Assembly: GCF_016612545.1 (NCBI RefSeq)
Contig: NZ_JAENRY010000092.1
Coordinates: 1-64,000 of the forward strand
Source: Streptomyces sp. MBT65
Lineage (GTDB): Bacteria > Actinomycetota > Actinomycetes > Streptomycetales > Streptomycetaceae
Length of the DNA: 64,000 bases
Direction: 5' to 3'
Shown here: one piece after another, positions 54,090-63,400 of the stretch
Layout of the letters: every line of letters starts with the position of its first letter
Position numbering within the stretch: position 1 is the first letter of the stretch
Position numbers and translations under genes: made by a program
The notes under the pieces: model-generated
What the model was told of the DNA's origin: nothing
What the model saw: the letters and a program-made list of their open reading frames with translations, nothing else
Databases searched by the model: none

Positions 54090-54105
54090 CAGACCCAACG
54101 GGTTG

Positions 54106-54247
54106 GCTTATGTTGCATCGGCGCCTTTCTCGCGATTACGAGACCCTTCCCGCCAGCTCCGAGGCCATGATCCACCTCGCTTCGATCGACAACCTCACCA
54201 AGCGCATAACGGGCGAGGCCACACCAACCTGGCGAGGAACCTACTAG
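54106..54247 (+). pseudogene. C-terminal fragment of an IS5-like transposase
   Basis: The frame ends WLMLHRRLSRDYETLPASSE then HLASIDNLTKRITGEATPTW and RGTY, the typical C-terminus of a second IS transposase family. The beginning is missing, so two mobile-element remnants are stacked here. Confidence 0.72.
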
Positions 54248-54283
54248 GGCAGAAAGGGCAATCCGCCTAGATCAAACGCCCTC

Positions 54284-54955
54284 TCAGACGGGCGTCTCCG
54301 AGGAGGCGGCGGTGTCGGCGTATTCGCCGGTGACGAGGTAGACGACCCGCCTGGCGATGGAGACGGCGTGGTCGGCGAAGCGTTCGTAGTAGCGGCCGAC
54401 CAAGGTGACGTCGACGGCGGTCTCCACACCGTGCTTCCACCGTTCGTCCAGTAGGTGCTGGAACAGCATGCGGTGCAGTTCGTCCATGCGGTCGTCGTCG
54501 CTCTCCAGCTTCAGGGCGTCATCGACATCCTTGGTGATGACGACCTCCGCGGCCTGGGCCATCAGCCGCTGCGCGAGCTGCCCCATCTCCAGGACCGTAC
54601 GGTGCAGGTCACGCGGCACCGCATGGTCCGGGAAACGCAGCCGGGTCAGCTTGGCGATGTGCTGCGCGAGGTCACCCGAACGTTCCAGATCGGCGCTCAT
54701 CCGCAGCGAGGTCACCACGACCCGCAGGTCGGTGGCGACGGGCTGCTGACGGGCCAGCAGGGAGATCGCCCGCTCCTCCAGCTCCCGCTGGAGGTCGTCG
54801 ACCTTCGCGTCCGCCTCGATCACGCTCTCCGCGAGCTTCAGATCCGCATCGAGCAGAGCCGCGGTCGCCCGGCCGACTGCCGAGCCCACCAGCTCAGCCA
54901 TCGACACCAGCCCGTCACTGATCGCGTCCAGTTCCTCGTGGTACGCGTCCCGCAT
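54284..54955 (-). CDS. phoU: PhoU phosphate-signalling protein
   Basis: A 223-residue PhoU protein, two helical bundle repeats that usually dampen PhoR/PhoP signalling and bind metal. Visible: MRDAYHEELDAISDGLVSMA, ATDLRVVVTSLRMSADLERS, GDLAQHIAKLTRL, LLDERWKHGVETAVDVTLV and YYERFADHAVSIARR. AAGGAG precedes the ATG. It lies alone, without pst or phoRP genes, just after the mobile-element remnants, so it is probably an extra copy. Confidence 0.93.
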   Translation of the reverse strand: MRDAYHEELDAISDGLVSMAELVGSAVGRATAALLDADLKLAESVIEADAKVDDLQRELEERAISLLARQQPVATDLRVVVTSLRMSADLERSGDLAQHIAKLTRLRFPDHAVPRDLHRTVLEMGQLAQRLMAQAAEVVITKDVDDALKLESDDDRMDELHRMLFQHLLDERWKHGVETAVDVTLVGRYYERFADHAVSIARRVVYLVTGEYADTAASSETPV

Positions 54956-55085
54956 CGCCGATCTCCTTCTGCCGTCACCTCTACCCGCAACGCTGCCGCC
55001 AGGCTGACACACCCACATGAACAAACCGGTCCGCACCGCAGGCCTCTGTCCAGACACCTGGCATGGACAGATCAGGAACAGGTCA

Positions 55086-55304
55086 CTAACGGGGCCGGGA
55101 CGCGGTGCGGAGCCGGGCGACGGCCCGCTGCAGATCGTCGAAGGCGCGTTCTTCCTCCCACGGTCCGGCGCGGGAGGAGGACAGGACGCTGTCGCGCGCC
55201 GCGCGGACGCGGGCATAGGCGTCGAAGCAGGTCAGGACGTCCTGGACGGCGCGCTCCTGCGGGGTGAGCGGAGGCGGGACGGAGGGGGTGTTGGGGGATG
55301 GCAT
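55086..55304 (-). CDS. Small unrecognised protein
   Basis: A 72-residue protein with a proline-rich start (PSPNTPSVPPPLTPQER) and a helical part (FDAYARVRAARDSVL, FDDLQRAVARLRTA). No membrane segment or known motif. The start ATG has only a weak purine site. It resembles short hypothetical genes that sit beside stress operons in streptomycetes, but I cannot name a family. Confidence 0.55.
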   Translation of the reverse strand: MPSPNTPSVPPPLTPQERAVQDVLTCFDAYARVRAARDSVLSSSRAGPWEEERAFDDLQRAVARLRTASRPR

Positions 55305-55359
55305 CGCCGGACTCTTGTCTCGTTGCACAGCTACGGGCCGGGAGGAAGGGGCGCGTCCG

Positions 55360-55580
55360 TCAGCGCTGCATGCCCAGCTCCTCCAGCCCGCGCAGGCTGG
55401 GGGGCGAGGCGCGGGTGATGACGAAACACGCCCCGGAGCGGCGAGCGGTGGCTGCGGCGGCCAGCAGCAGTCCGCGCACCTCGGGGGCAAGATAGGTGAC
55501 CTTGCCGAGGTCTACTTCCACCACGACGCTGGGGGCCCGGCGGGAGGCGACCTCTCCCCGGAGCCGGACGATGGTCCGGT
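55360..55580 (-). pseudogene. Fragment of a STAS-domain protein
   Basis: The minus frame reads RTIVRLRGEV, VVVEVDLGKVTYLAPEVRGL and ACFVITRASPPSLRGLEELG, ending at 55360 with MQR. This order fits an anti-sigma-factor-antagonist (STAS) domain with its first helix and strand removed. No start codon lies upstream in frame, so it is a remnant or a split gene. Confidence 0.45.
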
Positions 55581-55788
55581 CAGGATGGCGGGGAGGGGTC
55601 TGAGCTGCACGGGAAGCCTTCCGGGCGCGACGGATCCGTCGCCGACCAGACTTCCCGGCACACCACCCAGCCCTGAGCGGGATGAGCTGTCACCACCCTA
55701 TGCGCCACCGCGGCCACCAGCACAGTCCAAGCCCGCGCATCCGGCGCCGGCTCCCCTGGCGCGCACCTCGTGCACCGGTCGGCGGGAC

Positions 55789-56388
55789 TCAGTGACCGCT
55801 GGAAAAGATCTCCCTCACCTCGCGGAGTGCGTAGTACACCAGCACATAGCCGGCGATCGGGTCCGCCCACCACAGCCCGGCCAGAGCATTGAGGCCCAGC
55901 CCCGCCAGCACCGCCACGGCCAGCAGACCGTCGATCAGGGTGGCCCTGCCCTCCGTCCTCAGCACCGGGTTGTCCAGGGCGGCGCCGGTGCGGGCCTTGC
56001 CGAAGGCCAGGGCGAACATCACCACTGCGGTCCCCGCCGTCCACACCATGCCCAGCGGGGAGTGACGCGGCCGGAAGCCACTGGCCAGCACCCACGTCGA
56101 CTGCACCAGCAGATATGCCGCGAGCAGAGCGAAGCCGACACCGATCAGCCGCAGTGCCCGCCGCTGCCGGTCCTCACCGGTGCCCGACAGCTCCCAGATC
56201 ACCACCGTCGAGGCGCCGATCTCGATCAGGGAATCCAGACCGAACCCGGCCAGCGCCACCGACCGCGCCGCAACCGCCGCGACGGCCAGCACCACGATGC
56301 CGACCACGTTCCAGCCCAAGGTCACGTACTCCAGCACGAAGCCCCGGCGCAGCAGGGCCTGACGAGTGGTCTCCTTCACATCGCTCAC
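55789..56388 (-). CDS. Cation-diffusion-facilitator-like transporter, short
   Basis: A 199-residue protein with about five to six membrane helices of the cation diffusion facilitator class (VLEYVTLGWNVVGIVVLAVA, ALAGFGLDSLIEIGASTVVI, RLIGVGFALLAAYLLVQST, LIDGLLAVAVLAGLGLNALA). GLDSLIE is the membrane metal-site motif. The cytoplasmic C-terminal domain of full CDF proteins is absent, as in several actinobacterial relatives. GTG 56388 (or 56391) follows GGAGA. Not linked to a box pair. Confidence 0.8.
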   Translation of the reverse strand: MSDVKETTRQALLRRGFVLEYVTLGWNVVGIVVLAVAAVAARSVALAGFGLDSLIEIGASTVVIWELSGTGEDRQRRALRLIGVGFALLAAYLLVQSTWVLASGFRPRHSPLGMVWTAGTAVVMFALAFGKARTGAALDNPVLRTEGRATLIDGLLAVAVLAGLGLNALAGLWWADPIAGYVLVYYALREVREIFSSGH

Positions 56389-56555
56389 CACGCGAGTCTC
56401 CCAGCGATCCCACACCACCAGCAGCCCGGGACGTCCGAACCCCGACGAACGCTGACACCACGCCCCGCACAGCTTCGTCGGCCAGGAGAAGGACCCGAAA
56501 GGGGATCGCGGTGTCGCACGCGTGTCCCCGAACACTCCGCCAGCGGCGCCGGAAG

Positions 56556-56590
56556 GGGACCCCTGGCCCCGGTCGCGGGCCGGGTGGCAC
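56556..56590 (+). promoter_or_regulatory. OsdR-type boxes before HPF-like gene
   Basis: GGGACCCCTGGCCC at 56556-56569 and GGGCCGGGTGGCAC at 56577-56590, centres 21 bp apart, 65-100 bp before the start at 56655. Both copies are partial. Confidence 0.5.
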
Positions 56591-56654
56591 TGGGCCGGAC
56601 CCGATGGTGGGGCCAGTCTGGAGTTGCTGGCAAACGATCAAAGGAGTGGAGCAG

Positions 56655-57074
56655 ATGACTCCAAGAGACACCGGCGGCCACGCCCCCGCGACAACCGTCG
56701 TGCAGGTGCGGACCGAGGGCGAGGTCGACGACGAATCCGTCGCCTACCTCCGGGCCAAGCTGGCCGTGCTGTTCGACCGGCCGGAAATTGTCGGCAGCGG
56801 CGGCGAGGTGCGGATCGCCAAGGCCACCGCGCATCACGTCGAGCAGCCCTGGTCGGCCACAGCCGAGATCCGGGTGGGGAGCGACCTCCTGGTCGTCCAG
56901 GCCAGGGAAGCGAGCGCACACGAACTCGCGGACCGGTTGCAGGATCGGCTGCGCAGCCGCATGGAGCGCGTCGTACACCACACGGACACGGGCCGCCGGT
57001 CCGCGACCCCGCCTCCGTGGCGCGGCGGCCCAGGCGATCATCAGGAACAGGACGAGGCCGAACCTACGACGTAG
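56655..57074 (+). CDS. Ribosome-hibernation-factor-like protein
   Basis: A 139-residue protein that resembles the N-terminal S30AE/HPF domain used to silence ribosomes in dormancy: VVQVRTEGEVDDESVAYLRA, VRIAKATAHHVEQPWSATAE, DLLVVQAREASAHELADRLQ and RSRMERV. The C-terminal dimerisation domain of long HPF is missing; a charged tail takes its place. Mycobacterial DosR regulons also contain hibernation-like proteins. AAGGAG lies eight bases before the ATG. Confidence 0.72.
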   Translation: MTPRDTGGHAPATTVVQVRTEGEVDDESVAYLRAKLAVLFDRPEIVGSGGEVRIAKATAHHVEQPWSATAEIRVGSDLLVVQAREASAHELADRLQDRLRSRMERVVHHTDTGRRSATPPPWRGGPGDHQEQDEAEPTT

Positions 57075-57182
57075 GCGCTGTCGTGGTGTCGTAACGGCCG
57101 TAGGGCGTCGTCGGCGCGGCAGACCAAGCTCGTCCTCCGTGTCGACGGCACCCGCCACCCGCGTGCTGGGCGATGGGCCAAC

Positions 57183-57218
57183 GGGCCGGTCGGCCGACGG
57201 CGAGAGGCCGATCGGCCC
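57183..57218 (+). promoter_or_regulatory. Paired OsdR-type boxes before PPOX gene
   Basis: GGGCCGGTCGGCCG at 57183-57196 and AGGCCGATCGGCCC at 57205-57218, centres 22 bp apart, 105-140 bp before the start. Confidence 0.78.
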
Positions 57219-57322
57219 TATCGGATCCTGCCCCCGGCGTCGTTCCATTGGCTGATCAAGCCCCTACACACCATGTCCATCGGCTGCATCCCCGGTGGGC
57301 CGTCATCCGGAGACCCTACGCA

Positions 57323-57757
57323 GTGAGTGATGAACCCGTACGGAGGCTGCCCACGACCGCAGAAGAGGCCTTGCGGCTGCTGGGCAGCGTCTCCCTGGGA
57401 AGGATCGCCTTCACTCAGCACGCGCTGCCGACCATCCGTCCGGTCAACCACATCGTCGTCGACGGGGTCATCGTCATCGGGACCCACGAGGGTGCGGCCA
57501 TGACCTCGCGCACCCTCCAGGCCGACGGTTCAGGAGTCGTCGTGGCGTACGAAGCCGACGACATCGACCCGGACACCCACCTCGGCTGGAGTGTGGTGGT
57601 CACGGGCTACGCCCACTTGGTTACCGACACCGGCGAACTGGCCCGGTACCAAAAGCTGTTGCGGCCCTGGGTACTGCAGGCGATGGACTACGTGGTGCGC
57701 ATCCACCCGGACCTGGTGACCGGACTACTGCTCGTCTCCGCCGACCAGCCCTGTTGA
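57323..57757 (+). CDS. Pyridoxamine 5'-phosphate oxidase-fold protein, second copy
   Basis: A 144-residue split-barrel protein similar to the one at 46330 (GRIAFTQHALPTIRPVNHIV, VVVAYEADDIDPDTHLGWSV, ARYQKLLRPWVLQAMDYV). It probably binds flavin or F420 and reduces a small electrophile; substrate unknown. GTG 57323 follows GGAGA; a longer frame to 57173 overlaps the boxes and is not used. It is convergent with the DoxX copy at 57839. Confidence 0.88.
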   Translation: MSDEPVRRLPTTAEEALRLLGSVSLGRIAFTQHALPTIRPVNHIVVDGVIVIGTHEGAAMTSRTLQADGSGVVVAYEADDIDPDTHLGWSVVVTGYAHLVTDTGELARYQKLLRPWVLQAMDYVVRIHPDLVTGLLLVSADQPC

Positions 57758-57838
57758 GGTTCGGTCGAACTCACGCAACTGACCGGGGTACCACCGCTGT
57801 TGTGCGGCGGTATCCCGGTCACGACGTGCTTTTGGCTG

Positions 57839-58459
57839 TTACTTCAGCCAGTTGTTGTCGCGGACGATCGGAATCTTGGCCCACACCTTGCCCAAGCCCC
57901 AGGTCGCTCCGGCGCCGGCCGCCGCGAGGGCGATGATCACGACGGCGTAGATCAGGTGGTAGTCGGCGAACGGGTTCGACGACATGCTCAGCGACCCGTC
58001 GGACAGGTGCTTCGCCGGCGGCCACTCCGCGACCCACATCAGCGCCATCATCACCGTGCCCGCCACCGCGGCCAGCCGCAGCGCCACACCCGCGATCAGC
58101 GCGACACCGATGCCCAGCAGACCGAGCATGAACAGCCAGTTCGCCCAGCCCGCACCCGCCCAGTCATGGAACGTCGACTCCATCGGACCCGCCGCCACAC
58201 TGCTCAGGAAACCCTTCGTCGGCGAACCACCATCGACCCAGCCCTTCCCGGACGGGGTCGCGTAACCGAACCCGAACGTCTTGTCCAAGAACGCCCACAG
58301 GAAGACGAAACCCGTGAGCAGACGCAAGGACGCGAACGCGTACGCGCTCACCGTGGTGGTCGCCGCCGTCGTGTCGGTGGCGGCCTGTGCCGTCCCGGTC
58401 CGGTGCAGGGACGGGAAGCGGAATCGCGTGTGGTGCTGCGGTTGGTTATGGACTGCCAT
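57839..58459 (-). CDS. DoxX-family membrane protein, copy 2
   Basis: A 206-residue near-duplicate of the protein at 1098-1724. From YAFASLRLLTGFVFLWAFLD to the end only a handful of residues differ; the N-terminal about 45 residues diverge (MAVHNQPQHHTRFRF versus MAVHEHPHRTSGFHL). The DNA is also almost identical over the core, including synonymous sites, which implies recent duplication or gene conversion. ATG 58459 (MAVH) matches copy 1; an upstream ATG at 58468 exists. Two boxes lie 90-125 bp upstream. Confidence 0.9.
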   Translation of the reverse strand: MAVHNQPQHHTRFRFPSLHRTGTAQAATDTTAATTTVSAYAFASLRLLTGFVFLWAFLDKTFGFGYATPSGKGWVDGGSPTKGFLSSVAAGPMESTFHDWAGAGWANWLFMLGLLGIGVALIAGVALRLAAVAGTVMMALMWVAEWPPAKHLSDGSLSMSSNPFADYHLIYAVVIIALAAAGAGATWGLGKVWAKIPIVRDNNWLK

Positions 58460-58548
58460 GATGCTCATCCCTTTCGAGGGAACGATGCGTTGGATTAGAG
58501 GACTCTCGTTGCGCCCTCAATGTCTCGCGGTAGACCGCGACGGCAGAG

Positions 58549-58584
58549 GGGCTGCAAGGCCCGGAGCGATGGGCCGAACGTCCC
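58549..58584 (-). promoter_or_regulatory. Paired OsdR-type boxes before doxX copy 2
   Basis: GGGCTGCAAGGCCC at 58549-58562 and GGGCCGAACGTCCC at 58571-58584, centres 22 bp apart. Confidence 0.72.
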
Positions 58585-58595
58585 TGTCTGCAAGG

Positions 58596-59429
58596 TCAGT
58601 TGGCGGTGGGCAGCACGATCACCGGGCTGTGGGAGCGGTGCAGCAGGGTGTGCGCCACCGAACTCAGCCGCGGGCCGAACCGATGGGTTCGGTGGTGCGT
58701 GCCGACGACCACGACGGCACAGTCGCGCGTGGCCTCCAGCAGGGCGTGCGCCGGCCCGGTGCGGACCGTGCGGCTCTCGACCTGAACACCGGGGTGCTGT
58801 TCGCTCAGCCGGGACAGGACGAAGCGCGGAACGGAGTCCTCCGCCCGTCCCTGCTGGGCGAGTTGCTCCTGACCGGGGCTCGTCGCCGGGACCAGTGAGG
58901 GCAGTTCGGGGGTGATGTGCCGGTGGGTCCAGGAGTGCAGGACGTGCAGCGGGACACCGCGCCGCTCGGCCTCCTGGAAGGCGTAGAGCGCCGTGTCCTG
59001 GTCGCAGTCGCCCTCCAAGCCGAGCAGCACGGGCCGTCCGTCGTCGCACGGATGGTCGCCGCGGACGACGAGCAACGGGCTGTGCACCTGCGCGGCCAGC
59101 CGCAGGCTCACCGAGCCGAACAGCAGGCCGGCGATGCCGCCCATGCCCCGGGTTCCTACGACGGTGAGGTCAGCGCCCTCGCTCTCGCGCACGAGCGTGC
59201 GCACCGGGCCGCCGACGGCGTCCCTGGTCACCACCGTCAACTCGGGGTGGCGTGCTCCGACGCGCGTCACGGCGGACGCCAGGACCGGTCCGGCCTCGTC
59301 GCTGTCGGGCACGGCGTACACGACGGTCAGTTCGACGCCACGCCGCGCGGCCTCGTCCGCGGCGCAGTCCAGCGCCCGCACGGAGATCAGCGAACCGTCC
59401 ACTCCGACGACTACATGATGGATAGTCAT
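58596..59429 (-). CDS. Universal stress protein, two Usp domains
   Basis: A 277-residue tandem Usp protein. The first domain (VVVGVDGSLISVRALDCAAD) has the canonical ATP loop GTRGMGGIAGLLFGSVSLRL; the second ends VVVGTHHRTHRFGPRLSSVA. AAGGGA precedes the ATG at 59429. It is the rightmost member of the Usp group, and its stop is 12 bp from the boxes of doxX copy 2. Confidence 0.9.
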   Translation of the reverse strand: MTIHHVVVGVDGSLISVRALDCAADEAARRGVELTVVYAVPDSDEAGPVLASAVTRVGARHPELTVVTRDAVGGPVRTLVRESEGADLTVVGTRGMGGIAGLLFGSVSLRLAAQVHSPLLVVRGDHPCDDGRPVLLGLEGDCDQDTALYAFQEAERRGVPLHVLHSWTHRHITPELPSLVPATSPGQEQLAQQGRAEDSVPRFVLSRLSEQHPGVQVESRTVRTGPAHALLEATRDCAVVVVGTHHRTHRFGPRLSSVAHTLLHRSHSPVIVLPTAN

Positions 59430-59563
59430 GTCCCGTTTCCCTTCTGACTGTTGTGTGCTCACGCTGTTCGGCGGGAAGGGGCCGCCAAGGCGCACAACGG
59501 CTCCGGCGACGATGCTCGTCCTCCGCGGATGCGCGGAGTCAGGGGCCGCAGGAACCTGCTGAC

Positions 59564-59599
59564 ACGCCGTACGGCCCATTCTTGAGGGCCGTACGGTCC
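59564..59599 (-). promoter_or_regulatory. Paired OsdR-type boxes before Usp gene
   Basis: ACGCCGTACGGCCC at 59564-59577 and GGGCCGTACGGTCC at 59586-59599, centres 22 bp apart. Confidence 0.75.
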
Positions 59600-59644
59600 A
59601 GGCATCGTCCGATGCGAAGGCAGAGGAACCTGAACTCCGCGGCG

Positions 59645-60077
59645 CTACGCGGGCGACACCGGAGTTGTCGGGTCCGTTCTTTGTTCGGGGACTTCAGCAT
59701 CACCGACAACGGACTGAGGACAACGGTCGGGCAGCGCCCACTGCTCGGGATTGATCCGGTGTGCCAGCACGTACCAGTCGGCGACCGTCTGCTTCGAGAG
59801 CGAGCGCAGGCCGCAGTGTCGGTCGAGCCAGGTCAGCAGATCTGCGCCGGAAGGAAGGCCAGCCTCGGTGAGAAGACGCAGTGTGATCAGCGCCTCCGTC
59901 GTGGGAAGTGCTCCGGCGAGCGCGCCAGGTTCTTCATGGACGCCGTCGGATGCAGCGAACCCTTGGCTGAGCACATTGCGGATGCGTGCGGTGACGAAGC
60001 CCAGGGGGGACGGCGCCGGCAAAGAGCCAAGCGCAGACGTCCTCGGCAAGAGCGAGCAAGCGTTGTTCCAGAGTCAC
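59645..60077 (-). pseudogene. Unrecognised gene with G-tract frameshift
   Basis: GTG 60077 begins MTLEQRLLALAEDVCAWLFA, a helical protein start. The frame is lost at a six-G tract (60004-60009) and continues GFVTARIRNVLSQGFAASDG, TTEALITLRLLTEAGLPSGA and LSKQTVADWYVLAHRINPEQ to 59645. One base added or removed restores a protein of about 143 residues. No family is recognised. The homopolymer could be a sequencing error or a slippage-prone switch. Confidence 0.55.
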
Positions 60078-60116
60078 TTCCGTGAACTTAACCGCGTCGC
60101 GGACCCTCCGCCGTTC

Positions 60117-60380
60117 ATGGCCCGTGAACGTGATCTCCGACAGTTCGACGTGAAGGAGCGCGGCGCTGTCCCCGACGTAGAAGCCCGACTGCGCTCAACG
60201 ATCGTGAAACTGAAAGAGACCATCACGAACAAGAACGCCGAGCTTGCCCGCCTGCGTGAGGACGTCCCCGCGCTCGTCCGCGACCTCACTCTGCTCACTG
60301 CCAAGGATGAAACACTGCGCCAAGGGCTACAGCTGTCGACACCAACCATCATTCCCCTCCACGCAAGGACAAAAGACTAA
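60117..60380 (+). pseudogene. C-terminal fragment of mobile-element-linked coiled-coil protein
   Basis: An 87-residue frame, ATG 60117 without a clear ribosome binding site, reading VEARLRSTIVKLKETITNKN, AELARLREDVPALVRDLTLL and PTIIPLHARTKD, a coiled coil with heptad leucines. It resembles the C-terminal half of the small helical proteins found next to tyrosine integrases in streptomycetes. I treat it as a remnant left by a lost element; it could be a small intact gene. Confidence 0.5.
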
Positions 60381-60447
60381 ATTACCCAGTTCATCGATCG
60401 GTTCTGGGCTAGCGTTTTGTCACGGGATGCACGGGGGTGGAGGGTAG

Positions 60448-63400
60448 ATGGAGCAGGTGGACGACTTCGTCGGTCGCCGATGGGCTCTTAACATCGTCTT
60501 ACAGAGCGTGAGCACGCCCTCCGGGGCAATATTGATCACGGGTCAGCCAGGCGCCGGAAAGTCGCGACTTGCACGGCGCGTCCTGGATGAGGTCACCGCT
60601 CAGCCGAGCGAAGGGGTCGTCACCGTGTGGCATGAGTGCCGTGCGAATGACGACAGCACTCTGGTTCCTTGGCAGTTGGTGACGCGGCTGATCCAGGTGT
60701 TGAGTGCTGCGTCGCCCGACTACGTAGCGGCCCTCAGCCGACGAGCTGGCGTGCCGATGACCCTGGTCTCGCGCGTCACGGTCGAGAATGCTTGCGGGTC
60801 ACAGGTCAGCGGCGTGTCCATCGACTCCCTGTCACTGGCTGGCGAGTCGGCGCGTTCCGCGCTGATTCGGTACGTGCGTGGCCCGCTCGAGGAGGTTGAC
60901 GCACCACCGGCTCTCGTGGTGTTGATCGACGGCCTCGACGAGGCGAACTCACCCGGTCTCGCGGCAGAGTTCGTGGACTTCGTCGTCCATGCGGTCGAGG
61001 GCCTACGACAGTCGCGGCTTGACGTCCGATTCGTGCTCACCTGCCGGACCGGTGAGCACGCGGTCCTGGAACGCGTGGCCAACCGGACACTGGACCTCGA
61101 CCGGGATGAACCCAACCCCGGCGAGGACATGCACGCCTACTGCCAAGCGCGGCTTGCTTCGACGGTCGGGGGCGCCGAAAAGCTGGCCTGGAAACTGAGC
61201 GGCAAGGCGCGCGGCAACTACTTGTACTCCCGTTACGCGGTCAGCCTGCTGAACGAGCCGGGCGTGCCCATGGAGGCGAGCAGCCTGCCAGCTGGCCTGG
61301 ACCGTTTGTACGAGACATTTCTCCAGCGCCGGGTCGCACACGATCTGCGTAGTCGGCGCTGGCGCGAGGAGGTACGTCCCGCCCTCGCGGTCATCTCGGT
61401 GGCCCGCGAGCCGGGGATCTCCTCCGATGATGTAGCGGACGTGCTCGCCCTTCCCCGATCGGTCGTCGGCGACGTCATCGCTGATCTGCAGGAATTTTTA
61501 AGGCTCGACGAGGCGACCGGATGCTGGCGGATCTTCCACGAATCGTTCCGTAGTTTTCTGCACAGCTGGGCACCGCTGAAGATCAGTGCAGAGGAGGCAC
61601 ACGTTGGTCTGGGCCATCGCTTCCTGGAAGATCCGCAGCACGCGTCCCAGTACCTGCGTGCGCACTTTGCGCATCATCTCAACCGCGCTGGGTTGCATGC
61701 GAGCCTGTGCGACTATGTGCTGCACGCCGAGGGCGTCCACGGCCTGCTGCGCGCCCTGCCTGTATCTCAGACCCAGAGCATCTGGCAGACAGCCTGTAAG
61801 TCTGCCCTTGAGCTCGCGGACCACCGACGGATGGCGGGGCTGCTCGCCCGGCGGCTGCAACCGTCTGCAGGGTCGAAGACCGGCGGGGCGCCCGACACCG
61901 AGGCGGGGGAGTCACTTCCCACTAACGCGTTCGGTGACCTCGGGGATTACGACGACGATGTGATCCGAAACCTGGCCTTGGCATGCCTCGATGCGCTGCG
62001 ACCGTCGACCCGTTACCGCGCGGTGGAGCGGCTGAACCACATGATCTCTCGGTGCCGGTACATCGTTCAGCAGACCTTGCAGTACGAGGTCGCGGCGCTA
62101 CTCGCCGACCTGCACGAGGCCGATGCACTGCACCATCTGGCCCGGGAGCTCGCGGACAGCATCCTCGACCACCGCGGGCTAGCGTTCATGCAGCGTTTCC
62201 GCATCGACCGAGGTGCAGTCGTGCCAGTTGTGACTGATGCGCTGGACACCGATTCCGAGCGGTACCGGTTCGGGCTCATGAAGTACGCCATCACGATATC
62301 GGAGCGCCGTCGCCGCAGCGCCGATGCTGCCGCCGCGGCGCACCTTGCCTATGTGAGAGAGGATCGCTGGGGCGGGCGAAACGCCTTCGAAGATGTTGCG
62401 ACCGCGGCGGCGCTCCCGTGGATTCCTCGGACCAGTGCCGGAGACCTGTCTGGCATTCTGCGCCGCACGGCGAGGACACCCCTTTACCGTGCCGCGGTAC
62501 TGAGCAGTGTCGGCCGACCCGAAGTGGCTGGCGATGCGCCGCACCGGGAGGCGGCGATCGCAGAGATGGAAAGCTGCCGGCTCGACACCGAGACCGGGGA
62601 GACCGGTCTGTGGTGGGATTTGTATTGCGCAATTGCCTGGCGAAGGCATGGCCATGCCGATCAAGCGCATCGCCTCCTCAACAGCGTTACCGACCGAATG
62701 CCGGACCTCGCGGGAGAGCCAGACGGCCGCTTCGTCGCCCCGGTTCACCGCGACGTCGTCCATGGCCCCTGTTTGCAAGGCCTGGTGTTGGAGTGCTCTC
62801 TGGAGCTGGCCACGCTCGGTGACTTCGAGCGCAGCAGGCGCCTCGCGGTCAGTCTGCTCGAGTTCGCAGCAGAGGACGGCGTCACCGCATTCCTGCATCT
62901 GGTACATCAGATGCAGGTGCGGGCAGTGGCAGAAAGCGAGATCACCAACAGCATCAAGCTGTTCTTCGCTCTAGCAGACCGGAATCTGCCTCGTCCGGCG
63001 GCCGATCTGGCCGCCTTCCAGGCGGCTCGCGGCTTCTCCGCGCTGATCGGGCCCCAACCGAACCTCCAGAGCATCATGGAAAAGCGTCTGCGGGGCTTAT
63101 GCGCCGCTGAGCAGACTACACAGACCTCGGAGAGGGGCAAGGCTAGGGCCGTCCTCGCGTCCGCCCTGGCGTACGCCTTCGAGCGCTCCGGTGACACCGG
63201 AGTGAGAGATCAATGTTTGAGCATCAGCCGCGCCGAGGCGACGCGGCAACTCGCTGGTGCAGAGGACTACATAGATCTCACATTATTCCGGTACCTGGCT
63301 CTCAGTGACGAGGCATCACCCGTCGCTAACCTGCTCCGAGACCGCGAGCCCAGCGGGCTGCGCGACTACATCACCTATCTGCGTGACTATCTGGCAGACC

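Larger units (their letters stand above)
53150..54100 (+). pseudogene. Broken ISL3-like transposase
   Basis: The C-terminal two thirds of an ISL3-family transposase: NLGTAVEATVRLHSTCL, EARIRERHATIHALLAQG, IREIARELHMGGNTVPRN, YKSHLDKRWAEGHTNAIQLL and GYRGSYQIISDYLRPRR. A frame change near 53690 leads to IRRITGWMMRHPEQLTDGER, LKGWIIAVRTEDPPRLHAFA and CWNSGPVEGRVNHI. The zinc-finger N-terminus and first catalytic part are missing, so it cannot move by itself. Confidence 0.78.
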
